Both the position numbers and the translations under genes were made by a program. From positions 1 through 64,000 of the forward strand of contig JAFEFL010000042.1 of the NCBI GenBank assembly GCA_018240595.1: a stretch of DNA of 64,000 nucleotides. Direction: 5' to 3'. The notes under the pieces are model-generated. The model had not been told where the DNA came from and searched no databases. It saw only the letters and a list, made by a program, of their open reading frames with translations. Shown piece after piece: positions 17,385 to 25,829 of the stretch (its first letter is position 1; every line of letters starts with the position of its first letter). The DNA is from Pseudomonadota bacterium (GTDB lineage: Bacteria; Pseudomonadota; Alphaproteobacteria; Rhizobiales; Xanthobacteraceae).

Positions 17385-18878
17385 GTGTCTGATATACAAG
17401 CTTTATTTTCGTTCGAGCGGCGCATCCAGATGTGGCGTTACGGCGTCGCGCTCATTGCCGTCGTGCTGGCTCTGGCGGGCCGCGCGCTGCTCACGCCGGA
17501 GCTGCACAGCGAAGCGCTGTTTCTGTATTTCATCCCGCCGATTCTGCTGGCGTCCGGCATCGGCGGACTGGGACCGGGCGTGCTGGCAACCGCGCTCAGC
17601 ATGACGATCGCGCTGGTGCTGCTCGACGACGACGGCCTTTCCAAATCCGATACCGTGAGCGCGCTTGCCGTCGCGCTGATCGGCGGCGCCACCGCGTGGG
17701 GCGGCGAGTTGCTGCGCCGGGGCCGTCACCGCGCCAACGTCATGACGCGCGATGCGCTGGCGCGCGAAGCGCATCTGCAATCGATTCTCGATACCGTACC
17801 CGAAGCGATGATCGTCATCGATGAGCGCGGCATCATGCAGTCGTTTTCGAGCGCCGCGGAACGCCTGTTCGGCTATCGCGCCGCCGAAGTGGTCGGACAG
17901 AACGTCAAGATCCTGATGCCGCAGCCCTATCGCGATAATCATGACTCCTATCTGCATCGCTACCGCGACACAGGCGAACGCCGCATCATCGGCATCGGAC
18001 GCGTCGTGGTCGGTCAGCGCGCCGATGGCTCGACCTTTCCGATGGAATTGGCCGTCGGCGAGATGAAGTCGGGCGACCGGCGATTCTTCACCGGCTTCAT
18101 TCGCGACCTGACAGAGCGCCAGCAGACCGAACAGCGGCTCCAGGAACTGCAGTCCGAGCTCGTGCACATCTCGCGCCTGACGGCGATGGGCGAGATGGCC
18201 TCGACCCTGGCGCATGAACTCAACCAGCCGCTCGCCGCCATCTCCAATTACCTGAAAGGCTCGCAGCGCCTGCTCGATGGCGACGCCGGCGCCAACAACC
18301 TGCCGATGCTGCGCGACGCGCTCGGCAAGGCCTCCGAACAGGCCGGCCGCGCCGGCCACATCATTCGCCGCCTGCGCGACTTCGTGGCGCGCGGTGAAAG
18401 CGACCGGCGGGTGGAGAGCATCACCAAGCTGGTCGAGGAGGCGAGTGCCCTGGCGCTGGTCGGCGTCAAGGATCGCGGCATCCGCGTGCAATTCAAATTC
18501 GATCCGCAGGTCGACCTGGTGCTGGCCGACCGCGTGCAGATCCAGCAGGTGCTGCTCAATCTGATCCGCAACGCCATGGACGCCATGGAGGGCGCCAAGA
18601 CGCGCGACCTCACCATCGCCATCACGGCCGATCGCGAAAACCTGGTGCGCATCAGCGTCTCCGATACAGGTTCCGGTATCGCACCGGAGATCGCCGACCA
18701 CCTGTTCCAGCCATTCATGACGACCAAGCGGCACGGCATGGGCGTCGGGCTGTCGATTTCGCGCACCATCATCGAGGCGCATGGCGGGCGTATCTGGGCG
18801 GAGTCCAATCCGCGCCACGGGACGACTTTCAATTTCACACTTGCAGCGGTACAGGAAGGCGATGTCGACGATGGCTGA
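17385..18878 (+). CDS. fixL: Oxygen-sensing haem-PAS histidine kinase FixL
   Basis: About 497 residues: an N-terminal membrane region of three to four helices, one haem PAS domain and a HisKA/HATPase kinase. The PAS segment [17 protein letters not shown] is nearly the FixL haem pocket. His186 fits the proximal ligand, and Arg206 ([15 protein letters not shown]) lies exactly 20 residues later, as for His200/Arg220 in Bradyrhizobium FixL. Phospho-acceptor His277 is in [13 protein letters not shown] boxes are [18 protein letters not shown] and GMGVGLSI. The start is uncertain: GTG 17385 is chosen, but 17274 or 17430 are possible. It overlaps fixJ. Confidence 0.9.
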   Translation: MSDIQALFSFERRIQMWRYGVALIAVVLALAGRALLTPELHSEALFLYFIPPILLASGIGGLGPGVLATALSMTIALVLLDDDGLSKSDTVSALAVALIGGATAWGGELLRRGRHRANVMTRDALAREAHLQSILDTVPEAMIVIDERGIMQSFSSAAERLFGYRAAEVVGQNVKILMPQPYRDNHDSYLHRYRDTGERRIIGIGRVVVGQRADGSTFPMELAVGEMKSGDRRFFTGFIRDLTERQQTEQRLQELQSELVHISRLTAMGEMASTLAHELNQPLAAISNYLKGSQRLLDGDAGANNLPMLRDALGKASEQAGRAGHIIRRLRDFVARGESDRRVESITKLVEEASALALVGVKDRGIRVQFKFDPQVDLVLADRVQIQQVLLNLIRNAMDAMEGAKTRDLTIAITADRENLVRISVSDTGSGIAPEIADHLFQPFMTTKRHGMGVGLSISRTIIEAHGGRIWAESNPRHGTTFNFTLAAVQEGDVDDG

Positions 18879-19503
18879 TGCGATGATCTACGTGATCGAT
18901 GACGACGACGCCGTGCGCCAGTCGCTGGAGTTCCTTTTGTCGACGGCCGGCTTCAAGTCGCGCGGGTTCGATTCGGCGCGCGCCTTCTTCGACGTATTGC
19001 CGCAGGTCGATTCCGGCTGCATCATCACCGACGTTCGCATGCCCGAAATCACCGGCATCGACCTGCTCAAGAAGGTCAAGGAAGTGAAGCCTAGCCTGCC
19101 GGTCATCGTCATCACCGGCCACGGCGACGTCGCGCTGGCGGTCGAGGCGATGAAGATAGGCGCCATCGATTTTCTCGAGAAGCCGTTCGACGATGACGGG
19201 CTGATCGCCGCCGTGAAGGCGGCGCTGAGCAACGCCGCCGACACCGGCAAGCGCCAGGCCGAACTCGGGGCGATCAAGGAAAAGCTGGCGGCGCTGTCGA
19301 ACCGCGAGCACCAGGTCCTCGACGGCCTAGTCGCCGGTCACCCCAACAAGACCATCGCCTTCGACCTCGGCATCAGTCCGCGCACGGTCGAGATTTATCG
19401 CGCCAACCTGATGACCAAGATGGGCGCCAACAGCCTGTCCGATCTGGTGCGGATGGCGATGCTCGCCGACATCCTGCGCGACAGCGGAACGCCGAACGGC
19501 TGA
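18862..19503 (+). CDS. fixJ: Response regulator FixJ
   Basis: A 213-residue two-domain regulator. The receiver domain has VIDDDDAVR, phospho-acceptor Asp57 ([10 protein letters not shown]), the Thr/Ser switch VITGHGD and Lys in LEKPFDD. The C-terminal LuxR-type HTH is [20 protein letters not shown]...[14 protein letters not shown]. It activates fixK-type promoters when phosphorylated by FixL. The ATG at 18862 overlaps the fixL 3' end and has AGGAAGG just upstream; ATG 18871 is an alternative. Confidence 0.93.
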   Translation: MSTMADAMIYVIDDDDAVRQSLEFLLSTAGFKSRGFDSARAFFDVLPQVDSGCIITDVRMPEITGIDLLKKVKEVKPSLPVIVITGHGDVALAVEAMKIGAIDFLEKPFDDDGLIAAVKAALSNAADTGKRQAELGAIKEKLAALSNREHQVLDGLVAGHPNKTIAFDLGISPRTVEIYRANLMTKMGANSLSDLVRMAMLADILRDSGTPNG

Positions 19504-19593
19504 TGTGCAGCGACGGAGCCGGCGGCACCGGGCTCCGGCCGGGCGGCCCCAGAAAGGACGCCACCGACGGCAGCGCATTATTTAGGCACTCAG

Positions 19594-19617
19594 GGGCCTA
19601 TTGTATGCAATAGGCCC
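19594..19617. promoter_or_regulatory. Perfect inverted repeat, candidate GntR operator 1
   Basis: GGGCCTATTG-TATG-CAATAGGCCC, perfect 10-base arms around the core TTGTATGCAA. It lies after fixJ and upstream of the peptide-type ABC operon. The core recurs at 19684 and, inverted, at 27710. No T-run follows, so an operator is favoured over a terminator. Confidence 0.55.
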
Positions 19618-19683
19618 GCACCGCGCGCCCCGTAGCTGCCCTCGCGACCGCGAAATCTCAACTAAAATCAGTCACATAGCGAA

Positions 19684-19692
19684 TTGTATGCA
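19684..19692 (+). promoter_or_regulatory. Candidate GntR operator 2 (TTGTATGCA)
   Basis: Second copy of the TTGTATGCA core, 64 bases before the ATG of the binding-protein gene at 19756. It probably overlaps the promoter. Confidence 0.45.
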
Positions 19693-19755
19693 GCCGGGCC
19701 GATTCTGGCACGTCCTTTGCGGAAAGGGGACCAGTGTCATTCGGGAGGCTGTCCT

Positions 19756-21372
19756 ATGAAGCGTCGTGATTTTCTCAAGTCGGCTACCGCGCTGGCCGCC
19801 GGCACCGCCATTTCCGCGCCGGCCATCTTTTCCGCCGCCGCCCAGTCGCGCAACGAAACGCTGCTCATCGTCTCCGAGAGCGGCCCCAACAATCTCGACA
19901 TCCACGGCGTCGGCACCAACGTGCCGGGCTACGAGGTGTCGTGGAATTGCTACGACCGGCTCATCAGCCACGAGATGAAGACCGGCGCCAACGGCGCGCC
20001 CTATTACGACCGCGACAAGTTCAAGATGGAGCTCGCCGACGACATGAAGCTCGGCGACATGTCCGCGACCTTCAAGCTGAAGAAGAACGCCAAATTCCAG
20101 GACGGCACGCCGGTCACGGCCAAGGACGTGAAGTGGTCGCTCGACCGCGCCGTGTCGGTGGGCGGCTTTCCGACCTTCCAGATGAGCGCCGGCTCGCTGA
20201 CCAAGCCGGAGCAGTTCGTCGTCGTCGACGACAGCACCGTGCGCGTCGATTTCGCGCGCAAGGACCGGCTGACCATTCCCGACCTCGCGGTCATCGTGCC
20301 CTGCGTCATCAATTCCGAGCTGGTGAAGAAGCACGCCACCGAGAAGGATCCGTGGGGCCTCGAATACACCAAGCAAAACACCGCGGGCTCGGGCGCCTAC
20401 AAGGTGACCGGCTGGACGCCCGGCACCGAGGTCGTCATGGAGCGCAACGACGCCTGGGTCGGCGGCAAGCTGCCGGCGATCAAGAAGGTGATCTGGCGCA
20501 TCGTGCCGTCGGCCGGCAACCGCCGCGCCTTGCTCGAGCGCGGCGACGCCGACATCTCCTACGATCTGCCGAACAAGGATTTCGTCGAACTCAAGAGCAA
20601 CCCCAAGCTCACCATCGTCTCGACGCCGTACTCGAACGGCATCCAGTACATCGGCATGAACGTGAAGCAGCCGCCCTTCGACAATCCGAAGGTGCGCCAG
20701 GCCGTCGCCTATGCCCTGCCCTATCAAAAGATCATGGACGCGGTGCTGTTCGGCCTGTCCAAGCCGATGTTCGGCGCGCCGGCCGACTTCAAGACCGAGG
20801 TCGCCTGGCCGCAGCCGCACAAGTACAACACCGACATCGCCAAGGCGAAGGCGCTGATGGCCGAGGCCGGCTATCCGAACGGCTTCGAGACCACGATTTC
20901 GTTCGACCTCGGCTTCGCCGGCGTCAACGAACCGATCTGCGTGCTGGCGCAGGAAAGCCTCGCCCAGATCGGCATCAAGTGCAGCATCAACAAGGTGCCG
21001 GGCGCCAACTGGCGCACCGAACTCAACAAGAAGACGCTGCCGCTCTACACCAATGTGTTCTCGGGCTGGCTCGATTACCCGGAATACTTCTTCATCTGGT
21101 GCTATCACGGCAAGAATTCGATCTTCAACACGATGAGCTACCAGTCCAAGACGATGGACGCGTTCATCGACGGCGCCGTAACCGCCGCGGCCGAAGGCGA
21201 CAAGGCTTCCTACGACAAGGATGTGATCGGCATGGTCGATACGGCCTATGCCGACATGCCGCGCATCCCGCTGTTCCAGCCTTACGTCAACGTCGCGATG
21301 CAGAAGAACGTGACGGGTTACCAGTACTGGTTCCACCGCCGCCTCGACTACCGCACCTTCGCGAAGGCGTAA
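19756..21372 (+). CDS. Peptide/opine-type ABC transporter substrate-binding protein (SBP_bac_5)
   Basis: A 538-residue periplasmic binding protein of the DppA/OppA fold. It has a Tat-type signal (RRDFLK, then a hydrophobic stretch to FSAAAQ). Family segments are FKLKKNAKFQDGTPVTAKDVKWSLDR, NTAGSGAYKVTGWTPG, DNPKVRQAVAYALP and DMPRIPLFQPY. The ATG has GGGAGG upstream. It is first in a five-gene operon (binding protein, two permeases, fused ATPase, GntR). The ligand is unknown; the facing allophanate hydrolase hints at a nitrogen compound. Confidence 0.93.
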   Translation: MKRRDFLKSATALAAGTAISAPAIFSAAAQSRNETLLIVSESGPNNLDIHGVGTNVPGYEVSWNCYDRLISHEMKTGANGAPYYDRDKFKMELADDMKLGDMSATFKLKKNAKFQDGTPVTAKDVKWSLDRAVSVGGFPTFQMSAGSLTKPEQFVVVDDSTVRVDFARKDRLTIPDLAVIVPCVINSELVKKHATEKDPWGLEYTKQNTAGSGAYKVTGWTPGTEVVMERNDAWVGGKLPAIKKVIWRIVPSAGNRRALLERGDADISYDLPNKDFVELKSNPKLTIVSTPYSNGIQYIGMNVKQPPFDNPKVRQAVAYALPYQKIMDAVLFGLSKPMFGAPADFKTEVAWPQPHKYNTDIAKAKALMAEAGYPNGFETTISFDLGFAGVNEPICVLAQESLAQIGIKCSINKVPGANWRTELNKKTLPLYTNVFSGWLDYPEYFFIWCYHGKNSIFNTMSYQSKTMDAFIDGAVTAAAEGDKASYDKDVIGMVDTAYADMPRIPLFQPYVNVAMQKNVTGYQYWFHRRLDYRTFAKA

Positions 21373-21443
21373 TCGATTGCCCGGTCAGCGGCGCAGCATC
21401 GACTGCTGCGCCGCGCGGCGGGGATATTCTCCGGGAGAGCACC

Positions 21444-22457
21444 ATGCTCGCGACCATCGGCAAGCGGCTTCTTACCGTGATCCCGACCCTGATCGGGGTC
21501 GTCATCGTCACTTTCCTGCTGACGCGGGCGCTGCCCGGCGATCCGGCCGCCTATTTCGCCGGACCAGCCGCGACCAAGGAAGCGATCGAGCAGGTGCGCA
21601 AGAATCTCGGCCTCGACAAGCCGCTGCCCGAACAGTTCGTGCGCTACGTGCGCGATCTTGCGCGCGGCGATCTCGGCAATTCGCTATCGACCGGCCGCCC
21701 GGTGACGACGGAAATCGTCAGCCGCCTGCCGGCTTCCGCCGAACTGACATTGCTCGGCCTCATCGTGTCGATGGCGATCGCGGTGCCGCTCGGTATCCTC
21801 GCCGCGGTCAAGCAGGGCTCGTGGATCGACCATACCTGCCGCGTCGTAGCGACCGCCGGCGTGTCGCTGCCGGTGTTCTTCACCGGCCTGCTGCTGGTCT
21901 ACGTGTTCTATTACATTCTCGGCTGGTCGCCGTCGCCGATCGGCCGGCTCGATGCCTTTGCCAGCGCGCCGACGCAGATCACCGGCTTCTTCCTGATCGA
22001 CAGTCTGGTTACCGGCAATCTCGAGGTGTTCCGCTCGGCACTGGCGCAGCTCATTTTGCCGGTGGTGACGCTCGCGATCTTCTCGCTGGCGCCGATCGCG
22101 CGCATGACGCGGGCCTCGATGCTGGCGGTGCTGGCCTCGGAATTCGTGCGCACCGCGCGCGCCTCCGGCCTCGACAGCCGCACCGTCATCATCACCTACG
22201 CCTTCCGCAACGCCATGCTGCCGGTCGTCACTACGCTCGGCATGGTGTTCTCGTTCCTGCTCGGCGCCAATGTGCTGGTCGAGAAGGTGTTCGCCTGGCC
22301 CGGCATCGGCTCCTACGCGGTCGAAGCGCTGCTGCAATCCGACTTCGCGCCGGTGCAGGGCTTCGTCCTGACCATGGCCGTGCTCTACGTCGTGCTCAAT
22401 CTCGTCATCGACATTCTCTACGGCGTCATCGACCCGCGCGTGAGGCTTGAAGGATGA
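21444..22457 (+). CDS. Dpp/Opp-type ABC transporter permease (DppB-like)
   Basis: A 337-residue inner-membrane permease with about six helices: MLATIGKRLLTVIPTLIGVV at the N-terminus, RALPGDPA, and the EAA loop EFVRTARASGLDSRTVIITYAFRNA. The C-terminus has the BPD_transp_1 pattern VEKVFAWPGIGSYAVEALLQ. ATG 21444 follows GGGAGA. It overlaps the next permease by four bases (ATGA). Confidence 0.93.
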   Translation: MLATIGKRLLTVIPTLIGVVIVTFLLTRALPGDPAAYFAGPAATKEAIEQVRKNLGLDKPLPEQFVRYVRDLARGDLGNSLSTGRPVTTEIVSRLPASAELTLLGLIVSMAIAVPLGILAAVKQGSWIDHTCRVVATAGVSLPVFFTGLLLVYVFYYILGWSPSPIGRLDAFASAPTQITGFFLIDSLVTGNLEVFRSALAQLILPVVTLAIFSLAPIARMTRASMLAVLASEFVRTARASGLDSRTVIITYAFRNAMLPVVTTLGMVFSFLLGANVLVEKVFAWPGIGSYAVEALLQSDFAPVQGFVLTMAVLYVVLNLVIDILYGVIDPRVRLEG

Positions 22458-23371
22458 CCGACACGCTCAACGCCCTTCCGCCCGTGACCACACCACCGGC
22501 CGCTCCTGTAGCGGAAAAGACGGAGCACAACTCGCTGCTCCGCCACGCCCGCTACGTCATGGCGGAAAACGCGGTGACGGGGCTGGCTTTCGCGCTGTTC
22601 GCCCTCATCGCGCTGTGCGCGCTGATCGGCCCGTACATCGTGCCGCACGATCCGCTGGCGAGCGACACCGCCGCCGCCTTGCAGGCGCCGTCGTGGAAGC
22701 ACTGGTTCGGCACCGACCAGCTCGGCCGCGACATCTTCAGCCGCGTCGTCGTCGCCACAAGGCTCGACTTCATCATCGCCATCACCTCGGTGGCGCTGGT
22801 GTTCGCGATGGGCGGGCTGGCCGGTATCGCCGCCGGCTATTTCGGCGGCTGGACCGACCGCATCGTGTCACGGCTGTCCGACACCATCATGGCGTTTCCG
22901 CTGTTCGTGCTGGCCATGGGCATCGTCGCCGCGCTCGGCAATACGGTGACCAACATCGTCATCGCCACCGCCATCATCAACTTCCCGCTTTATGTGCGTG
23001 TTGCCCGTGCCGAAGCCAATGTGCGGCGCGAGGCCGGCTTCGTGCAGGCGGCGCGGCTGTCCGGCAACGGCGACATGCGCATCCTGCTCGGCCATATCCT
23101 GCCCAACATCATGCCGATCATGATGGTGCAGATCTCGCTGACCATGGGCTACGCCATCCTCAACGCCGCCGGCCTGTCGTTCATCGGCCTCGGCGTCAAG
23201 CCGCCGACGCCGGAATGGGGCATCATGGTCGCCGAAGGCGCCGCCAACATCATTTCCGGCGAATGGTGGATCGCGCTGTTTCCGGGCGCGGCGCTGATGC
23301 TGGCGGTGTTCACCTTCAACCTGCTCGGCGACGGCCTGCGCGACCTGGTCGATCCGCAGCGGAGGACTTGA
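22454..23371 (+). CDS. Dpp/Opp-type ABC transporter permease (DppC-like)
   Basis: A 305-residue second permease. Typical DppC features are the early HDPLASD, WKHWFGTDQLGRDIFSRVV, and the EAA loop EAGFVQAARLSGNGDMRILLGHILPN followed by GLSFIGLGVKPPTPEWGIM. It is coupled to both neighbours: a four-base overlap upstream, and two bases before the ATPase ATG. Confidence 0.94.
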   Translation: MTDTLNALPPVTTPPAAPVAEKTEHNSLLRHARYVMAENAVTGLAFALFALIALCALIGPYIVPHDPLASDTAAALQAPSWKHWFGTDQLGRDIFSRVVVATRLDFIIAITSVALVFAMGGLAGIAAGYFGGWTDRIVSRLSDTIMAFPLFVLAMGIVAALGNTVTNIVIATAIINFPLYVRVARAEANVRREAGFVQAARLSGNGDMRILLGHILPNIMPIMMVQISLTMGYAILNAAGLSFIGLGVKPPTPEWGIMVAEGAANIISGEWWIALFPGAALMLAVFTFNLLGDGLRDLVDPQRRT

Positions 23372-23373
23372 TC

Positions 23374-25101
23374 ATGTTGAAAGGACCGACGCCCGAAGTC
23401 GATACCGGCGAAGCGCTGCCGCTGCTCGACGTGCGCGATCTCACCGTCGAATTCCAGACCCGGCGCGGCGTCGTCACGGCGGTTCGTCACGTCAACATTT
23501 CGCTCGCCAAGGGCGAAACGCTCGGCATCGTCGGCGAGTCCGGCTCCGGCAAGTCGGTGACATCCTATGCCGTCATGCGCATCCTCGACCGCGCCGGCCG
23601 CATCGCCGACGGCTCGGTGATGTTCTCCAATCTCGATCTGCGCCAGATCGACGAGAGCGACATGCGCGACCTGCGCGGCCGCGAAATGTCGATGATCTTT
23701 CAGTCGCCGCGGCTGGCGCTCAATCCGATCCGCAAGATCGGCCACCAGATCGAGGACGTGCTGCTGCAGCACGCCCAGGCCGACAAGGACGTCGTTGCCG
23801 ACAAGGCAGTCGAGATGCTGGAGCAGGTGCGCATCGCGCGGCCGCGCGAGCGCTACCATGCCTATCCGTTCGAACTGTCCGGCGGCATGTGCCAGCGCGT
23901 CGTCATTGCGCTGGCGCTCGCCTGCCGGCCGCAATTGCTGATCGCCGACGAGCCGACCACCGGCCTCGACGTCACCACGCAGAAGGCGGTGATGGATCTC
24001 GTCACCGAGCTGACGCGCGAGCGCGGCATGTCGACGATCCTGATCACCCACGACCTCGGCCTCGCCGCCGCCTATTGCGACAAGGTCATCGTCATGGAGA
24101 AAGGCCATGTCGTCGAGACCGCCAAAGCTGAAACGATCTTCCGCAATCCGCAGCATGCCTATACGCGCAAGCTGATGCGGGCGACGCCGCGACCCGGCAT
24201 CGGCCTGCGCGATCTGCTGCCGGAGGAAGAAGCCGCGCGCGCCGGCGCGATCGGCGCCGCGGCGGCCGGAAGCGCAGCGCCTCTGCTCAAGGTCGAAAAG
24301 CTGGTCAAGGAATATCCGCGCCAGGGCGCGGCGACCTCACTGTCGCGGCTGTTCAAGTCCGGGCCGACGCCGGAGGGCGATGTGTTCCGCGCCGTCGACG
24401 GCATCTCGTTCGAGATCGCGCGCGGCGAGAGCGTCGGACTCGTCGGCGAGTCCGGTTGCGGCAAATCGACGACGTCGATGATGCTGATGCGGCTGATCGA
24501 CAAGACATCGGGCACCATCACCTTCGACGGCGAGGATATCGGCGCCATCCCTGCCAGGGACTTCGCCACGCTGCCGCAGCGCCGGCGCATCCAGATGGTG
24601 TTCCAGGACCCGACCGACAGCCTCAACCCGCGCTTCACCGCGGCGCGCGCCATCGCCGATCCGCTGCTGCGCCTGTCCGATATCCCGCGCAAGGACCTGC
24701 GCGCTCGCATCGAGGAACTCGCCACCCAGGTCGGCCTGCCGCTCGAGCTGCTCGACCGCTTTCCGCATCAATTGTCCGGCGGCCAGAAGGCCCGCGTCGG
24801 CATCGCCCGCGCCATTGCGCTCAAGCCCGACCTCGTCGTGCTCGACGAGCCGACCGCCGCGCTCGACGTCTCGGTCCAGGCCGTGGTGCTGAACCTGTTG
24901 CAGGACCTCAAGGACAAGCTCGGCATGAGCTATCTTTTCGTGTCCCACGACCTGAATGTGGTACGCTTACTGTGCGACCGCGTCATCGTGATGAAGAGCG
25001 GGCAGATCGTCGAACAAGGCCTGACCGCGCGCGTCATGGATGCGCCACAAGCCGAGTATACGCGAGATCTGCTGGCTGCGATCCCGCACCCGCCGATCTG
25101 A
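23374..25101 (+). CDS. Dpp/Opp-type ABC transporter, fused double ATPase (DppD-DppF)
   Basis: At 575 residues, two complete nucleotide-binding domains lie in one chain. NBD1 has Walker A GESGSGKS (54-61), signature LSGGMCQR and Walker B LLIADEPTTGLD. NBD2 has Walker A GESGCGKS (about 357), signature LSGGQKAR and Walker B LVVLDEPTAALD. Each ends with the oligopeptide-transporter C-terminal extension (NPQHAYTRKLM and APQAEYTRDLL). It energises the permeases upstream. GGAGG overlaps the previous stop. Confidence 0.95.
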   Translation: MLKGPTPEVDTGEALPLLDVRDLTVEFQTRRGVVTAVRHVNISLAKGETLGIVGESGSGKSVTSYAVMRILDRAGRIADGSVMFSNLDLRQIDESDMRDLRGREMSMIFQSPRLALNPIRKIGHQIEDVLLQHAQADKDVVADKAVEMLEQVRIARPRERYHAYPFELSGGMCQRVVIALALACRPQLLIADEPTTGLDVTTQKAVMDLVTELTRERGMSTILITHDLGLAAAYCDKVIVMEKGHVVETAKAETIFRNPQHAYTRKLMRATPRPGIGLRDLLPEEEAARAGAIGAAAAGSAAPLLKVEKLVKEYPRQGAATSLSRLFKSGPTPEGDVFRAVDGISFEIARGESVGLVGESGCGKSTTSMMLMRLIDKTSGTITFDGEDIGAIPARDFATLPQRRRIQMVFQDPTDSLNPRFTAARAIADPLLRLSDIPRKDLRARIEELATQVGLPLELLDRFPHQLSGGQKARVGIARAIALKPDLVVLDEPTAALDVSVQAVVLNLLQDLKDKLGMSYLFVSHDLNVVRLLCDRVIVMKSGQIVEQGLTARVMDAPQAEYTRDLLAAIPHPPI

Positions 25102-25118
25102 GAATACGTCGAGGCCGG

Positions 25119-25826
25119 ATGAGTTTGACAGGAACGGACGCGCCGCGCGAACCCGCGAGGGGCGCGGTGAGAGACGAATCCGGCGTGCGCCGCACCCGCG
25201 CCGAGGAATTGCGCCTGCAGCTCGCCGACGAGATCGTGCGCGGCGTGCATGCGCCCGGCGCGGCGCTCGATGAGACGCGCATCGCCAACCGCTTCAACGT
25301 GTCGCGCACGCCGGTGCGCGAGGCGATCCGGCTCTTGGCGGCGAGCGGCCTGGTCGAGGTGCGGCCGCATCGCGCCGCGGTGGTGGCGCGGCCGGATGCC
25401 GATCAGCTCGCCAACATGTTCGAAGCGATGGCCGAGCTGGAAGGCCTGTGCGCCGGCTTTGCTGCCGAGCGCATGACCATCTCCGAGCGCCGCGCGCTCG
25501 AAGATATTCACGAAAAGCTGCGCGTGCTGATCCAGGGCGGCGATCCGCAGCAATATCACGAAATGAACGAGGCGTTTCACAACGCCATCTATGACGGCGC
25601 CCACAACGCCTATCTCGCCGAGCTCGCGCTATCGACGCGTGCCCGCGTGCAGCCGTTCCGGAGAGCCCAGTTCCGCAATCTCGGGCGTCTGGCCAAGTCG
25701 CATGTCGAGCATGATCGCGTGGTCGAGGCGATCCTGCGCGGCGAGAAAGCCGCCGCGGCGGCCGCGATGAACCAGCACATCATCCTCGTGCGCGAGGAGT
25801 ATGAGCATTACAGCGAGACGGTCTGA
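25119..25826 (+). CDS. GntR-family (FadR/FCD subfamily) transcriptional regulator
   Basis: A 235-residue regulator. The winged HTH is at about 25-90 (RLQLADEIVRG...RIANRFNVSRTPVREAIRLL...GLVEVRPHRAAVV), and the C-terminal FCD ligand domain has HEMNEAFHNAIYDGAHN and SHVEHDRVVEAI with metal-type His/Asp. It is 17 bases after the ABC ATPase and convergent with the allophanate hydrolase by three bases. It probably binds the TGTATGCA motifs at 19594, 19684 and 27710. Confidence 0.92.
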   Translation: MSLTGTDAPREPARGAVRDESGVRRTRAEELRLQLADEIVRGVHAPGAALDETRIANRFNVSRTPVREAIRLLAASGLVEVRPHRAAVVARPDADQLANMFEAMAELEGLCAGFAAERMTISERRALEDIHEKLRVLIQGGDPQQYHEMNEAFHNAIYDGAHNAYLAELALSTRARVQPFRRAQFRNLGRLAKSHVEHDRVVEAILRGEKAAAAAAMNQHIILVREEYEHYSETV

Positions 25827-25829
25827 CCG

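Noticed and set aside
19594..19617. Terminator for fixLJ
   Set aside because: Perfect stem but no T-run on either strand, and its core recurs as a likely regulator site; an operator is the better reading, though a dual role is possible.
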